The notes below the pieces were generated by a model, which worked only from the letters and a program-made list of their open reading frames with translations, searched no databases and was not told the DNA's origin. From NCBI GenBank assembly GCA_946480635.1, contig CAMLKV010000093.1, forward strand, positions 1 to 7,791: 7,791 bases of DNA. The letters run 5' to 3'. Positions within the stretch are counted from its first letter, which is position 1, and each line of letters begins with the position of its first letter. This document shows positions 1 through 6,802 of this stretch, one piece after another. A program made the translations under genes and the position numbers. The stretch comes from an uncultured Flavobacterium sp. (lineage in GTDB: Bacteria > Bacteroidota > Bacteroidia > Flavobacteriales > Flavobacteriaceae).

Positions 1-144
1 CCAGCCGGACCTACTGCTTTGAAATTCCTCGATTCAGATAAGCTAGGTAAGCAGTATGAAAATGACCTGTTTGTCGCAGACTTTAATTATGGAAATATTT
101 ACTACTTTAATTTTGGAAATATCCAAACGCTTATCTTTTGTTAA
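1..144 (+). pseudogene. PQQ-dependent sugar dehydrogenase, truncated 3' part (5' end outside window)
   Basis: Frame 1 is open from base 1 to a TAA at 142-144 and gives 47 residues. The readable core (residues 2-17, AGPTALKFLDSDKLGK, then QYENDLFVADFNYGNIYYF) matches my recollection of the conserved PTAL-F-SDKLGKQYENDLFVGDFNNGNLYHF segment of soluble glucose/sorbosone-type PQQ dehydrogenases, beta-propeller enzymes that oxidise aldoses outside the cytoplasm. In that family this segment is normally followed by some 60 or more residues that complete the propeller. Here the reading frame continues as NFGNIQTLIFC and stops, so the C-terminus appears lost. The last codons overlap, antisense, the minus-strand secreted-protein stub that starts at 252. 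I infer a broken gene, although an assembly join could give the same picture. The family call is fairly strong despite the short length; whether the upstream part is intact cannot be seen. Confidence 0.6.
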
Positions 145-252
145 GGTTTCTTTATTACTATCGTTTCCGATAATCGAAAAAGTTGGTTCCTGCTGCGCAA
201 AGCCATTCGCAAAGACTAAAAGTAAAAGCAAATAAAAATAATTTGTTTTCAT
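43..252 (-). pseudogene. secreted protein of unknown function, probably truncated to its N-terminus
   Basis: ATG at 252 opens a 69-codon frame ending at TAG 45-43. Residues 1-20 form a convincing signal peptide: MKT, a YLLLLLVF hydrophobic core, and a likely cleavage site at GFAQ|Q. The next roughly 25 residues (EPTFSIIGNDSNKETLTKDK...) look like a normal mature N-terminus, but from about residue 43 on the frame is simply the antisense of the sugar dehydrogenase fragment, so those residues are probably not native. The start lies 14 bases after the stop of the cupredoxin gene on the same strand, so the two were probably cotranscribed. I do not recognise the family. The likely history is a gene that lost its 3' part at the same junction that truncated the opposing dehydrogenase. 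The alternative is an intact 69-residue secreted peptide, which I consider less likely. Confidence 0.5.
80..122. repeat. 19-bp imperfect direct repeat, two copies 24 bp apart
   Basis: ACTTTAATTATGGAAATAT at 80-98 and ACTTTAATTTTGGAAATAT at 104-122 agree at 18 of 19 positions. In the dehydrogenase frame they encode DFNYGNI and (Y)FNFGNI, in phase with an 8-codon period. The first copy fits the expected family sequence. The second coincides with the point where family resemblance ends, so it may mark or have taken part in the rearrangement junction. Chance similarity between two FN-GNI-encoding stretches in AT-rich DNA is also possible. Confidence 0.5.
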
Positions 253-266
253 GGTATTGTTGATTT

Positions 267-1211
267 CTAATTATATAAAATTGGAATTGTTGTTTTAAAG
301 CTTACCTTTTTTGATTTTGGTTCTATAAATTGAAATATTATGTTTTCTCTGGTTGTGGTATCTTTTAAATTCACTAACAGTTCTAAAGTTTCTCCTGCTG
401 CAAGAGTGACCTTGTTATATTTGAGTTCAGTTATGGAAACTGAATCAATATCATCTTTTATCTCAAGTATTACTTTAGCAGGAAACTGTATCATATGATC
501 GTATAAACCCGCATTTACCAAACGAAGTAAAATTGATTTACTAGTATTATTTTTATCTAGCAATCCTTTTATATTTTCAATTTTTTGCCCATTTATGCAA
601 AAAAAATTAGGTGTATACTTTGGAATGAGAATTGGGTTGTTTGAAGAATCATATTCGGTACCCATTAGCGTATCAGTATGCCATTTAGAATCTATTTCAT
701 GGCTACACCAAAGCACTTCCTTAGTAAGCATTTGAGATTGTAAATTATTATTATCAGGCTGTATAATGATTACTCCAAACATACCTGCCTGAAGATTAAA
801 AGGATAATTTTCTGGACTATAATACAAATAAGTTCCTACTTTTTTAGCTAAAAATGAATAATACCCATGCTCCATATGATGTATAGATTCATTTTTGATG
901 AGTATTTCTCCATTCTTGTCTTTTTGCACAAAATCGATTTTCTTGCAGTACAAAGACACTGGATTTCCTTGTGAAATGTTCCAAAAATCAAGGTGTATAC
1001 TGTCACCAACTTTTGCATTAATGTCGCAGCCCGGAAGTGTAACTTGTGCAGCTAGAGATTTTGTAAATCCGAAGGTGCGAATTTTTTTATTTTTGTTTAT
1101 AGTCAAAACACCCGTTGTTCTGCCAATGATTAATTGCTCATTCTGTGAGAACAAAGCAACATTCCATAAAAGCAAAAAAGAAATTATTGTTTTGGCTAAT
1201 TTTTTTTTCAT
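267..1211 (-). CDS. secreted multicopper-oxidase-like cupredoxin protein, probably without copper sites
   Basis: A 314-residue protein begins at ATG 1211. An in-frame GTG directly upstream (1214) could extend it by one residue, but ATG is preferred. Residues 1-22 form a signal peptide (KKK, hydrophobic core, cleavage near LFS|Q), so it is exported. Two cupredoxin domains are visible. The first spans about 45-152, ending in the typical VGTYLYY...NLQAGMFGVIII block. The second spans about 160-285, with CINGQ, LLRLVNAGLYDHMIQF and VTLAAGETLELLV, which match the second domain of multicopper oxidases. The usual His-X-His copper ligands are absent: the HWHG region reads VSLYCKKIDF, and the HCH/HSH region reads YYSPENYP. 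A third domain with the type 1 site is also missing. The family is usually longer and catalyses O2-coupled oxidation; this member is more likely structural, binding or regulatory, which is inference. It precedes a truncated secreted gene by 14 bases. Confidence 0.75.
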   Translation of the reverse strand: MKKKLAKTIISFLLLWNVALFSQNEQLIIGRTTGVLTINKNKKIRTFGFTKSLAAQVTLPGCDINAKVGDSIHLDFWNISQGNPVSLYCKKIDFVQKDKNGEILIKNESIHHMEHGYYSFLAKKVGTYLYYSPENYPFNLQAGMFGVIIIQPDNNNLQSQMLTKEVLWCSHEIDSKWHTDTLMGTEYDSSNNPILIPKYTPNFFCINGQKIENIKGLLDKNNTSKSILLRLVNAGLYDHMIQFPAKVILEIKDDIDSVSITELKYNKVTLAAGETLELLVNLKDTTTRENIIFQFIEPKSKKVSFKTTIPILYN

Positions 1212-1244
1212 CACTTACACAAAGCAAAAAGAAGCTTTATATAA

Positions 1245-1274
1245 CAAATGTACTTCAATTTAAAAAGGAGAAAA
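1245..1274 (-). promoter_or_regulatory. Bacteroidota-type promoter for the cupredoxin gene
   Basis: On the minus strand TACATTTG (1252-1245) is an exact match to the Bacteroidota -7 consensus TAnnTTTG. A TTTTC (1274-1270) 17 bases upstream is an acceptable -33 element. Transcription would begin near 1238, leaving a leader of roughly 27 bases before ATG 1211. This is a consensus match only. Confidence 0.5.
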
Positions 1275-1342
1275 TGCGTAGAAATACTGGGTTTAAGCAA
1301 TAAGTTATTTTAATATTTTGTTTGATAAGTTTACAACCAAAT

Positions 1343-1382
1343 AAAAAAGCCGTCTCATTAAATAAAACGAGACGGCTTTTTT
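1343..1382 (-). terminator. intrinsic terminator after the 2-oxoacid dehydrogenase E1 gene
   Basis: A perfect 8-bp stem, GCCGTCTC (1349-1356) with GAGACGGC (1369-1376), encloses a 12-base loop. It is flanked by six A on the left and six T on the right, so it can work in both directions. On the minus strand it sits 15 bases after the E1 stop codon, and the left A-run becomes the U-tract. It separates E1 from the cupredoxin gene, which therefore needs its own promoter. Confidence 0.9.
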
Positions 1383-1397
1383 ATATAAACTAACTTT

Positions 1398-3374
1398 TTA
1401 GTATTTCAATAATTCTAATAGTTCTGTTTCAAAACGCTCTTTTGGTAAATACTGGTCTTCAAGCGATTTCATGAAAGGAATCGCAGATTCTAAACTTCCA
1501 ACACGCTTAACTGGTGCATCTAAATGCTCGAAGCAATTTTCCATAATCATTGAAGAAATATCACTTGCGACTCCTCCAAATAAAGTATCTTCCTGAAGAA
1601 TAATTACTCGGTTCGTTTTCTTAACCGAAGCATAAATAGCTTCCCAATCTAATGGTTGTAATGAACGTAAGTCTAGTAAATCGGCAGAAATCTCTGGATT
1701 TTTAGCTAAAGTTTCTAACGCCCAATGCACTCCAGCTCCAAAAGATATAATAGTAACATCATTTCCTTCGATCAGCAATGAAGCTTTTCCTAATGGCAAT
1801 GTGTAATAATCTTTGGGCACATCCTGATAAACACTTCTATACAATTGTTTGTGCTCAAAGAACATTACAGGATTTGGATCATTAATGGCAGTTGCCAATA
1901 ATCCTTTGGCATCGTATGGGAAAGCTGGATAAACTACTTTTAAACCAGGAGTTTTAGTAAACCATGCTTCATTAGTTTGTGAGTGGAAAGGCCCTGCTTG
2001 AGTACCACCTCCACAAGGCATACGTACTACCACATCTGATTTCTCTTGCCAACGGTAGTGTTGCTTTGCTAATAAGTTAACAATTGGATTAAATCCTGTT
2101 GAAACGAAATCGGCAAATTGCATTTCTACAACTGCTTTGTGTCCGTTAATTGATAATCCGTTTGCTGCAGAAACAATTACGCTTTCGCAGATTGGAGTAT
2201 TACGAACACGATCTTTTCCAAATTTATCTACAAATCCGTCAGTGATTTTAAACGCTCCTCCATATTCTGCAATATCTTGTCCCATTATCACTAAATTTGG
2301 ATGACGTTCCATCGATTGGCTTAATCCTTGAGAGATTGCATCAATAAGGCGGATGTTTTCCAATTCATCAAAATGATCAATTTGTTCATATTCCCATGGA
2401 CAATATACATCGTTCAATTCTTCATCTAAATCAGCCACAATAGCTGGTTCTTCTTGTACTTTTGCCCAATCTGTATCAATTTCTTTTTTAATTTCTGCTC
2501 TAAAAGCTTCGTCTTGTTCGTCAGTTAAAACAGCTGTAGCCTTCAAATAACTTCTATAATTTTCTACTGGGTCTTTAATAGCCCACATATCCATTAATTC
2601 CTGTGGAACATATTTTGTACCACTTGCCTCTTCATGCCCACGCATACGAAAAGTCATAAACTCTAATAAAACAGGACGAGGATTCTCAATCATAGAAGCT
2701 TTTAATTCTGAAATTAAATTATACACTTCTAAAATATTATTACCATCTACTATATGGCTTTCCATTCCGTAACCAGCACCTCTATCAGCCAATTGCTTAC
2801 AACGGTATTGCTCATTCGTAGGTGTAGATAACCCGTAACCATTATTTTCAATAACGAATAAAACTGGTAAGTCCCACACTGAAGCTACGTTTAATGCTTC
2901 GTGGAAATCACCTTCAGAAGTAGCTCCTTCTCCAGTAAATACCGCAGTAACTTTTCCGTTTTTCTTTAATTTATTAGCTAAAGCGATTCCATCAGCTACT
3001 CCCATTTGAGGGCCAAGATGAGAAATCATACCAATAATATTGAACTCTTGTGTTCCAAAGTGGAATGAACGGTCACGTCCTTTTGTAAATCCGTTGCGTT
3101 TTCCTTGCCATTGAGAAAACAAACGGTGTAATGGAATTTCTCTTGTAGTAAACACACCTAAGTTACGGTGCATTGGTAAAATATATTCATCTTTGTCTAA
3201 AACTGAAGTTATACCTACCGATATTGCTTCTTGACCAATTCCTGAAAACCATTTTGATACTTTTCCTTGACGGATAAGAATCAACATTTTTTCTTCAATT
3301 AATCTTGGTTTTAATAACTTTTTATATAAATCTAAAAGCTGTTCGTTGGTTAAGTTCTTTCTTTCGAAATTCAT
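1398..3374 (-). CDS. 2-oxoacid dehydrogenase E1, fused alpha and beta subunits (branched-chain type)
   Basis: This 658-residue thiamine diphosphate enzyme decarboxylates 2-oxoacids and passes the acyl group to the lipoyl E2 of the complex in the cytoplasm. Residues about 1-325 are the alpha part: the ThDP/Mg motif starts at [15 protein letters not shown] (148-162) and ends at NN 177-178, and the catalytic-loop His is in RMRGHEEAS (H247). Residues about 340-658 are the beta part, with the cofactor-activating Glu in NTPICES (E397) and an active-site His in AGPFHSQ (H464). GEG followed by SEGD resembles branched-chain 2-oxoacid dehydrogenase alpha subunits rather than the GDG of pyruvate dehydrogenase, so a role in Val/Leu/Ile catabolism or branched fatty acid primer supply is the best guess. 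The phosphorylatable Ser after the loop His in mitochondrial enzymes is Glu here. Alpha-beta fusion is common in Bacteroidota. No E2 or E3 is nearby. It is monocistronic, with its own promoter and terminator. Confidence 0.93.
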   Translation of the reverse strand: MNFERKNLTNEQLLDLYKKLLKPRLIEEKMLILIRQGKVSKWFSGIGQEAISVGITSVLDKDEYILPMHRNLGVFTTREIPLHRLFSQWQGKRNGFTKGRDRSFHFGTQEFNIIGMISHLGPQMGVADGIALANKLKKNGKVTAVFTGEGATSEGDFHEALNVASVWDLPVLFVIENNGYGLSTPTNEQYRCKQLADRGAGYGMESHIVDGNNILEVYNLISELKASMIENPRPVLLEFMTFRMRGHEEASGTKYVPQELMDMWAIKDPVENYRSYLKATAVLTDEQDEAFRAEIKKEIDTDWAKVQEEPAIVADLDEELNDVYCPWEYEQIDHFDELENIRLIDAISQGLSQSMERHPNLVIMGQDIAEYGGAFKITDGFVDKFGKDRVRNTPICESVIVSAANGLSINGHKAVVEMQFADFVSTGFNPIVNLLAKQHYRWQEKSDVVVRMPCGGGTQAGPFHSQTNEAWFTKTPGLKVVYPAFPYDAKGLLATAINDPNPVMFFEHKQLYRSVYQDVPKDYYTLPLGKASLLIEGNDVTIISFGAGVHWALETLAKNPEISADLLDLRSLQPLDWEAIYASVKKTNRVIILQEDTLFGGVASDISSMIMENCFEHLDAPVKRVGSLESAIPFMKSLEDQYLPKERFETELLELLKY

Positions 3375-3399
3375 TACTAATGGTTTTTTAAATCGCTTT

Positions 3400-3407
3400 C
3401 AAAAGTA
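3400..3407 (-). promoter_or_regulatory. -7 promoter element for the E1 gene
   Basis: TACTTTTG on the minus strand (3407-3400) matches TAnnTTTG exactly. Transcription would start about 3393, about 20 bases before the ATG at 3374. I see no convincing -33 TTTG at the normal spacing, so this rests on the -7 element and its position. Confidence 0.4.
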
Positions 3408-3491
3408 ATAAAAAATAACAGAAACTCTTTGCATTGTTATATTTTTTTAAAATGTTGATAACTTTTAAAAATAAATAAATAAATTTATATA

Positions 3492-3499
3492 TACATTTG
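3492..3499 (+). promoter_or_regulatory. -7 promoter element for the oxygenase gene
   Basis: TACATTTG matches TAnnTTTG exactly and lies in an AT-rich stretch with ATAA-type tandem repeats (about 3469-3483). The predicted start near 3506 gives a leader of about 45 bases before ATG 3551. No clear -33 element is seen at standard spacing. The divergent E1 -7 element is about 85 bases away, so the two promoters do not overlap. Confidence 0.45.
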
Positions 3500-3504
3500 T
3501 AAAA

Positions 3505-3521
3505 TCAAGGTATTCCCTTGA
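3505..3521 (+). promoter_or_regulatory. small perfect inverted repeat at the predicted transcription start
   Basis: TCAAGG (3505-3510) and CCTTGA (3516-3521) are perfectly complementary around the 5-base spacer TATTC. The repeat begins at the predicted start of the oxygenase transcript, so it could be an operator or a short 5' hairpin. Chance cannot be excluded at this length. Confidence 0.25.
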
Positions 3522-3550
3522 AATTAAGTTATTAACAAAAACTAAGTACA

Positions 3551-4504
3551 ATGCAAAACATTCCAAGTGTTGACTTACGTGATTTCCTATCGGGCGACCC
3601 GGTACGTAAACAAAAATTTGTAAATGAAATCGGAAAGGCATACGAAGAAATAGGCTTCGTAGCATTAAAAGGTCATTTTTTAGATGACAAATTAGTTGAA
3701 GACTTATATTCAGAAGTTCGTAACTTCTTTTCACTTCCACTAGAAGTAAAAGAAAAATACGAAATTCCAGGTATTGGAGGACAAAGAGGCTATATTTCTT
3801 TCGGGAAAGAGCATGCTAAAGGTCGTTCAGCTGGAGACTTAAAAGAATTTTGGCATTTTGGCCAGTATGTGGATGCCGATTCTAAATATGCATCAGAATA
3901 CCCTGCCAATGTTACTGTAGAAGAATTACCTCATTTCAATGAAGTAGGTAAAGAAGCATATAAAATGCTTGAAAAAACTGGAATTTATGTATTAAGAGCT
4001 TTGGCACTATACATTGGACTTGATGAGTTTTATTTTGATAAATATGCAAATCAAGGAAACAGTATTTTAAGACCAATCCATTACCCTCCTATTACTAGCG
4101 AGCCTGCTGATGGTGCTGTTCGTGCAGCAGCTCATGGGGATATTAATTTGATTACCTTATTAATGGGTGCTCAAGGTAAAGGTTTACAAGTACAAAATCA
4201 TGATGGCCAATGGATTGATGCTATTGCTGAACCTGATGAATTAGTAATTAATGTGGGAGATATGTTATCACGCCACACAAACAATAAATTAAAATCTACG
4301 ATTCACCAAGTGGTAAATCCGCCTAGAGAATTATGGGGTACATCTCGTTACTCTATTCCTTTCTTTATGCATCCGGTGAGTGACATGTCACTTAACTGTC
4401 TACCTGAATGTATTGATGAAAACAATCCTAAATTATATGAAGATATTACCGCAGGGGAATTCTTATATGAGCGTTTAGTAGATTTAGGTTTAATTAAGAA
4501 GTAA
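3551..4504 (+). CDS. isopenicillin-N-synthase-family Fe(II)/2-oxoglutarate dioxygenase
   Basis: The product is 317 residues, a normal length for the family. The N-terminal DIOX_N-type part (about 4-120) contains IPSVDLRDF, GFVALKGH and the RGYISFGKEHAKG region. The double-stranded beta-helix catalytic core (about 170-280) carries the iron facial triad HGD (H195, D197) and a distal His in STIHQVV (H252), followed by the RYS motif (R266, S268) that binds the 2-oxoglutarate carboxylate in this superfamily. These enzymes couple O2 and usually 2-oxoglutarate to hydroxylation, desaturation or ring closure; the substrate cannot be read from the sequence. There is no signal peptide, so it is cytoplasmic. 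It stands alone between its own promoter and terminator and shows no beta-lactam biosynthesis neighbours, so the name marks fold, not product. ATG 3551 is preferred because IPSVDL follows immediately, as is usual. Confidence 0.88.
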   Translation: MQNIPSVDLRDFLSGDPVRKQKFVNEIGKAYEEIGFVALKGHFLDDKLVEDLYSEVRNFFSLPLEVKEKYEIPGIGGQRGYISFGKEHAKGRSAGDLKEFWHFGQYVDADSKYASEYPANVTVEELPHFNEVGKEAYKMLEKTGIYVLRALALYIGLDEFYFDKYANQGNSILRPIHYPPITSEPADGAVRAAAHGDINLITLLMGAQGKGLQVQNHDGQWIDAIAEPDELVINVGDMLSRHTNNKLKSTIHQVVNPPRELWGTSRYSIPFFMHPVSDMSLNCLPECIDENNPKLYEDITAGEFLYERLVDLGLIKK

Positions 4505-4518
4505 TTCTAGTATAATAT

Positions 4519-4567
4519 AAAAATTCCAAGTTCCATGAAATATTGGGATTTGGGATTTTTTCTTTTT
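4519..4567 (+). terminator. intrinsic terminator after the oxygenase gene
   Basis: AATTCCAAGTTCCA (4522-4535) pairs with TGGGATTTGGGATT (4544-4557) across an 8-base loop. All 14 positions pair when three G-U wobbles are allowed. The stem can be extended by flanking A-T pairs and is followed by a T-rich run (TTTTTCTTTTT). Because the wobbles are good only in the plus-strand transcript, it is best read as a plus-strand terminator. It lies 15-63 bases after the oxygenase stop and isolates the downstream operon. Confidence 0.85.
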
Positions 4568-4582
4568 GTAATTTTATAAAAA

Positions 4583-4915
4583 ATGGATTTACAAGACCAA
4601 TTAAAAAACTTATTTCCTGATCATATTCCTTCCAATGAACCGGAAGAAATTGAAGAAACAGAACACGAATTATATGTTCAAAAGGAACCTATAATTTGTA
4701 AGTATGAAAAAAGAAAAGGGAAACCAACCACAATTATCGCTGGATATGAAGGTGAAGACGAAGACTTTAAATTGTTGGCCAAAGAAATTAAAAACAAACT
4801 AGCTGTTGGCGGCAGTTTTAAAGACGGAGAAATCATTATACAAGGTGATTATCGCGATAAGATTATGACAATTTTAAAAGAAAAAGGATTTAAAGTAAAA
4901 CGCGTAGGCGGATAA
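4583..4915 (+). CDS. SUI1/eIF1-like translation initiation factor (YciH family)
   Basis: The product is 110 residues. The C-terminal part (about 38-108) is a SUI1 domain: a basic KRKGKPTTII strand, a GYEGEDEDFKLLAKEIKNKL helix, the GGSFKDGEIIIQGD hairpin (76-89), and a final IMTILKEKGFKVKRVGG helix-strand. This is the bacterial YciH type, related to eukaryotic eIF1, which monitors start-codon selection; the bacterial role is less settled. The acidic N-terminal third (EPEEIEETEHE) looks like a flexible tail. It is cytoplasmic and probably ribosome-associated. It starts 15 bases after the terminator tract, and a weak TAATTTTA (4569-4576) just upstream resembles a -7 element, which would give an almost leaderless message. 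The next gene begins 11 bases after its stop, so it probably heads an operon. Confidence 0.9.
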   Translation: MDLQDQLKNLFPDHIPSNEPEEIEETEHELYVQKEPIICKYEKRKGKPTTIIAGYEGEDEDFKLLAKEIKNKLAVGGSFKDGEIIIQGDYRDKIMTILKEKGFKVKRVGG

Positions 4916-4926
4916 ATATTGATAAA

Positions 4927-5802
4927 ATGAGTGAAATTAAATCTTCAGAATTAATTCTGAACCCTGATGGAAGTGTGTATCACTTAAATCTTAAACCAGA
5001 GCATATTGCACACGATATAATATTTGTAGGAGATCAAAACAGAGTAGAAAAAATTACAAAATTCTTTGACTCAGTTGAATTCTCTACTCAAAAGAGAGAA
5101 TTTAAAACACAAACAGGAACACTAAAAGGAAAGCGTATTACTGTTATGTCAACAGGTATTGGTCCTGACAATATTGATATTGTAATGAACGAGCTTGATG
5201 CATTAGTAAATATTGACCTTGAGACGCGTCAGCCAAAAGAAACATTAACAAAACTAAATATTATACGTATTGGAACTTCTGGATCTCTACAAGCAGATAT
5301 TCCTTGTGATAGTTTTGTAATGTCTAAATACGGATTAGGTTTAGATAATATGCTACGCTCTTATTTGATTGACGATATTTCTGAAAAAGAGATTGAAGAA
5401 GCTTTCATATCACAAACGGATTGGGATTTACGCAAAGGAAGACCATACGTTGTAGCATGCTCAGAAAAATTAGAAAAGTTCATTGAAAGCGACCAAATTC
5501 ACAAAGGTTTTACAGGAACTGCTGGTGGATTCTATGGCCCTCAAGGGCGTGTATTACGTTTAAACATTCAAGATGAAAACTTAAATAGTAAAATGGATGC
5601 TTTTAATTTCAATGGTACTCAAATGACTAATCTTGAAATGGAAACCGCAGCTATATATGGCCTTGGGAAGCTTTTAGGACATGAAACATTATCTTTAAAT
5701 GCGATTATTGCAAACAGAGCAAATGGTACTTTTAGTGCTGATCCATATAAAGCTGTTGATGAATTAATTGCTTACACATTAAAAAAACTATCAGAACAAT
5801 GA
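4927..5802 (+). CDS. nucleoside phosphorylase, uridine-phosphorylase-like
   Basis: The product is 291 residues of the PNP/UDP (NP-I) fold. Visible landmarks are the phosphate-binding VGDQNRVEKI segment (34-43; G35, D36, R39), STGIGPDN (75-82), the IRIGTSGSL strand-loop (113-121; R114 a likely phosphate ligand), FYGPQGR (202-208, where Q206 and R208 correspond to the uracil-recognising Gln-Arg pair of uridine phosphorylases), and the ribose-binding NLEMETAAIYGL (235-246; E237, E239). The expected reaction is reversible phosphorolysis of a nucleoside, most likely uridine, to base plus ribose-1-phosphate in salvage. The family is usually about 250 residues. The extra length is an N-terminal tail and inserts, common in Bacteroidota homologues, so the exact base specificity is uncertain. 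It lies 11 bases after the SUI1 gene, and its stop overlaps the next start by 4 bases. Confidence 0.87.
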   Translation: MSEIKSSELILNPDGSVYHLNLKPEHIAHDIIFVGDQNRVEKITKFFDSVEFSTQKREFKTQTGTLKGKRITVMSTGIGPDNIDIVMNELDALVNIDLETRQPKETLTKLNIIRIGTSGSLQADIPCDSFVMSKYGLGLDNMLRSYLIDDISEKEIEEAFISQTDWDLRKGRPYVVACSEKLEKFIESDQIHKGFTGTAGGFYGPQGRVLRLNIQDENLNSKMDAFNFNGTQMTNLEMETAAIYGLGKLLGHETLSLNAIIANRANGTFSADPYKAVDELIAYTLKKLSEQ

Positions 5803-6248
5803 TAAATTTTTACTCTTATCAGATTGAAGAAACAATCAAGGAAACCAAAAAATTACACATGATTAACATCAATTGGGATTATGGTTTTAAGTCTTCAACT
5901 GATAAGTGGTCAAAAAATGAAATATTAGGCCATTTAATTGATTCGGCAATAAATAACCTAAAAAGGTTTACAGAATGTCAATTTTCAAATGAACCTTATT
6001 TAGTTACAGCCTATAATCAAGATGAATTAGTAAAACTTAATAAATATCAAGAAAGAAAATTTGATGATTTATTAAAATTGTGGTGTCATCTTAACAAACA
6101 AATAGCTTTTATTTTTAAAGACATTTCAGAGGAACAGCTAAAAACAAAAATTAACTTATATGATTTATCAATTTGTGATTTGGAATTTTTAATTGAAGAT
6201 TATATCACACATATGAAACATCATTTAAAGCAAATTTTTGAAATATGA
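5799..6248 (+). CDS. DinB-fold protein (DinB/DUF-type metalloenzyme superfamily)
   Basis: The product is 149 residues, mostly helical, the usual size for DinB four-helix-bundle proteins. KWSKNEILGHLIDSAINNLKRF (37-58; DxKWS-x-KEILGHL is typical) supplies the first metal His, H45. The C-terminal helix LEFLIEDYITHMKHHLKQI supplies H138 and H142 in an H-xxx-H arrangement, completing the expected three-His site. Relatives include thiol-dependent transferases (bacillithiol or mycothiol) and many of unknown role; nothing here shows the substrate. Its ATG overlaps the preceding phosphorylase stop (ATGA at 5799-5802), and its own stop overlaps the next start in the same way, so it is probably translationally coupled on both sides. 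It is visibly richer in A and T than the phosphorylase, which hints at a later addition to the operon. Confidence 0.78.
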   Translation: MINFYSYQIEETIKETKKLHMININWDYGFKSSTDKWSKNEILGHLIDSAINNLKRFTECQFSNEPYLVTAYNQDELVKLNKYQERKFDDLLKLWCHLNKQIAFIFKDISEEQLKTKINLYDLSICDLEFLIEDYITHMKHHLKQIFEI

Positions 6249-6802
6249 ATTTAAAATTTGAGACTGATAGACTAATTCTTCGTCCATTGGAAGTTTATGA
6301 TGTAGATGATTTTTTTGAAATGAATAACAATCCAAATGTGAATAGGTATTTGAGAAATCCTTTACTTAACAAATTGGATGTAGAAAAGTATATCAATAAA
6401 ATAAGAGAAGAATACAAAAAGAATGGTATTGGTAGATTTGGAGTTATTCTAAAAGAAAACAATAAATTAATTGGCTTTTCAGGATTAAAGTTTAGAGCTA
6501 ATGAAGAAAATGGTCATGTAAATTTTTATGACATTGGATATCGTTTTTCTGAAGATTATTGGAGAAAAGGTTACGCAAAAGAAGCTGCTTTAGCATGGTT
6601 AGAGTATGGCTTTAAAGAAATGAAACTTAAAATGATTCATGCATGTGCCGAAACTGAAAATATTCCATCTAACAATTTACTTAAGCTATTGGGGTTTCAA
6701 TTCACAAATTCTTACTTAGTAAATAAAACTTTGCATAACTGGTACCAATTAGAAAATAAATATGAACCTAAAATTTGAAACAAAGCGTTTAATTCTTCGT
6801 CC
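6241..6802 (+). repeat. direct repeat marking the tandem GNAT duplication (boundaries of the two copies)
   Basis: AAATATGAA followed two bases later by TAAAATTTGA occurs at 6241 and again at 6758, and TAATTCTTCGTCC recurs at the same relative position further into each copy, so the similarity includes three or four bases upstream of each ATG. The copies are offset by 517 bases, which is not a multiple of three, so the second start is in another frame from the first gene. Elsewhere the DNA has diverged considerably, so this is an old duplication. Confidence 0.6.
6245..6778 (+). CDS. GNAT family N-acetyltransferase (RimJ/RimL type), first of a tandem pair
   Basis: The product is 177 residues. 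The N-terminal FETDRLILRPL (5-15) is the standard opening strand of RimJ/RimL-type GNATs. The central strands (IGRFGVILKENNKLIGFSGLKF, then HVNFYDIGYRF) lead to the acetyl-CoA pyrophosphate loop WRKGYAKEA (106-114), followed by motif B ENIPSNNLLKLLGF (138-151). It transfers acetyl from acetyl-CoA to an amine; relatives modify ribosomal-protein N-termini, amino acids, polyamines or aminoglycosides, and the sequence does not decide between them. It overlaps the DinB stop by 4 bases (ATGA). Its last six codons (YEPKI and stop, ending 6778) are read from the leader and start region of the second copy in another frame, an apparent relic of tandem duplication. Confidence 0.88.
   Translation: MNLKFETDRLILRPLEVYDVDDFFEMNNNPNVNRYLRNPLLNKLDVEKYINKIREEYKKNGIGRFGVILKENNKLIGFSGLKFRANEENGHVNFYDIGYRFSEDYWRKGYAKEAALAWLEYGFKEMKLKMIHACAETENIPSNNLLKLLGFQFTNSYLVNKTLHNWYQLENKYEPKI

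Noticed and set aside
1212..1214. GTG start for the cupredoxin gene, one codon before ATG 1211
   Set aside because: It would add only a single residue, and ATG is the stronger start; both fit the same promoter.
895..1263. 122-codon plus-strand open frame
   Set aside because: It lies antisense to the cupredoxin gene over most of its length, has no recognisable domain, and runs through that gene's promoter. The minus strand has a signal peptide and family landmarks.
3469..3483. ATAA-type tandem tetranucleotide repeat upstream of the oxygenase
   Set aside because: Only about three to four units in a very AT-rich gap; probably low-complexity promoter DNA rather than a phase-variable tract.
3465..3740. 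91-codon minus-strand open frame
   Set aside because: It is antisense to the conserved N-terminus of the oxygenase and to its promoter; the composition is non-protein-like and no family is recognised.
3551..4504. True isopenicillin N synthase in a beta-lactam pathway
   Set aside because: The iron triad and RYS motif are shared by the whole superfamily, and no ACV synthetase or other beta-lactam genes are nearby.
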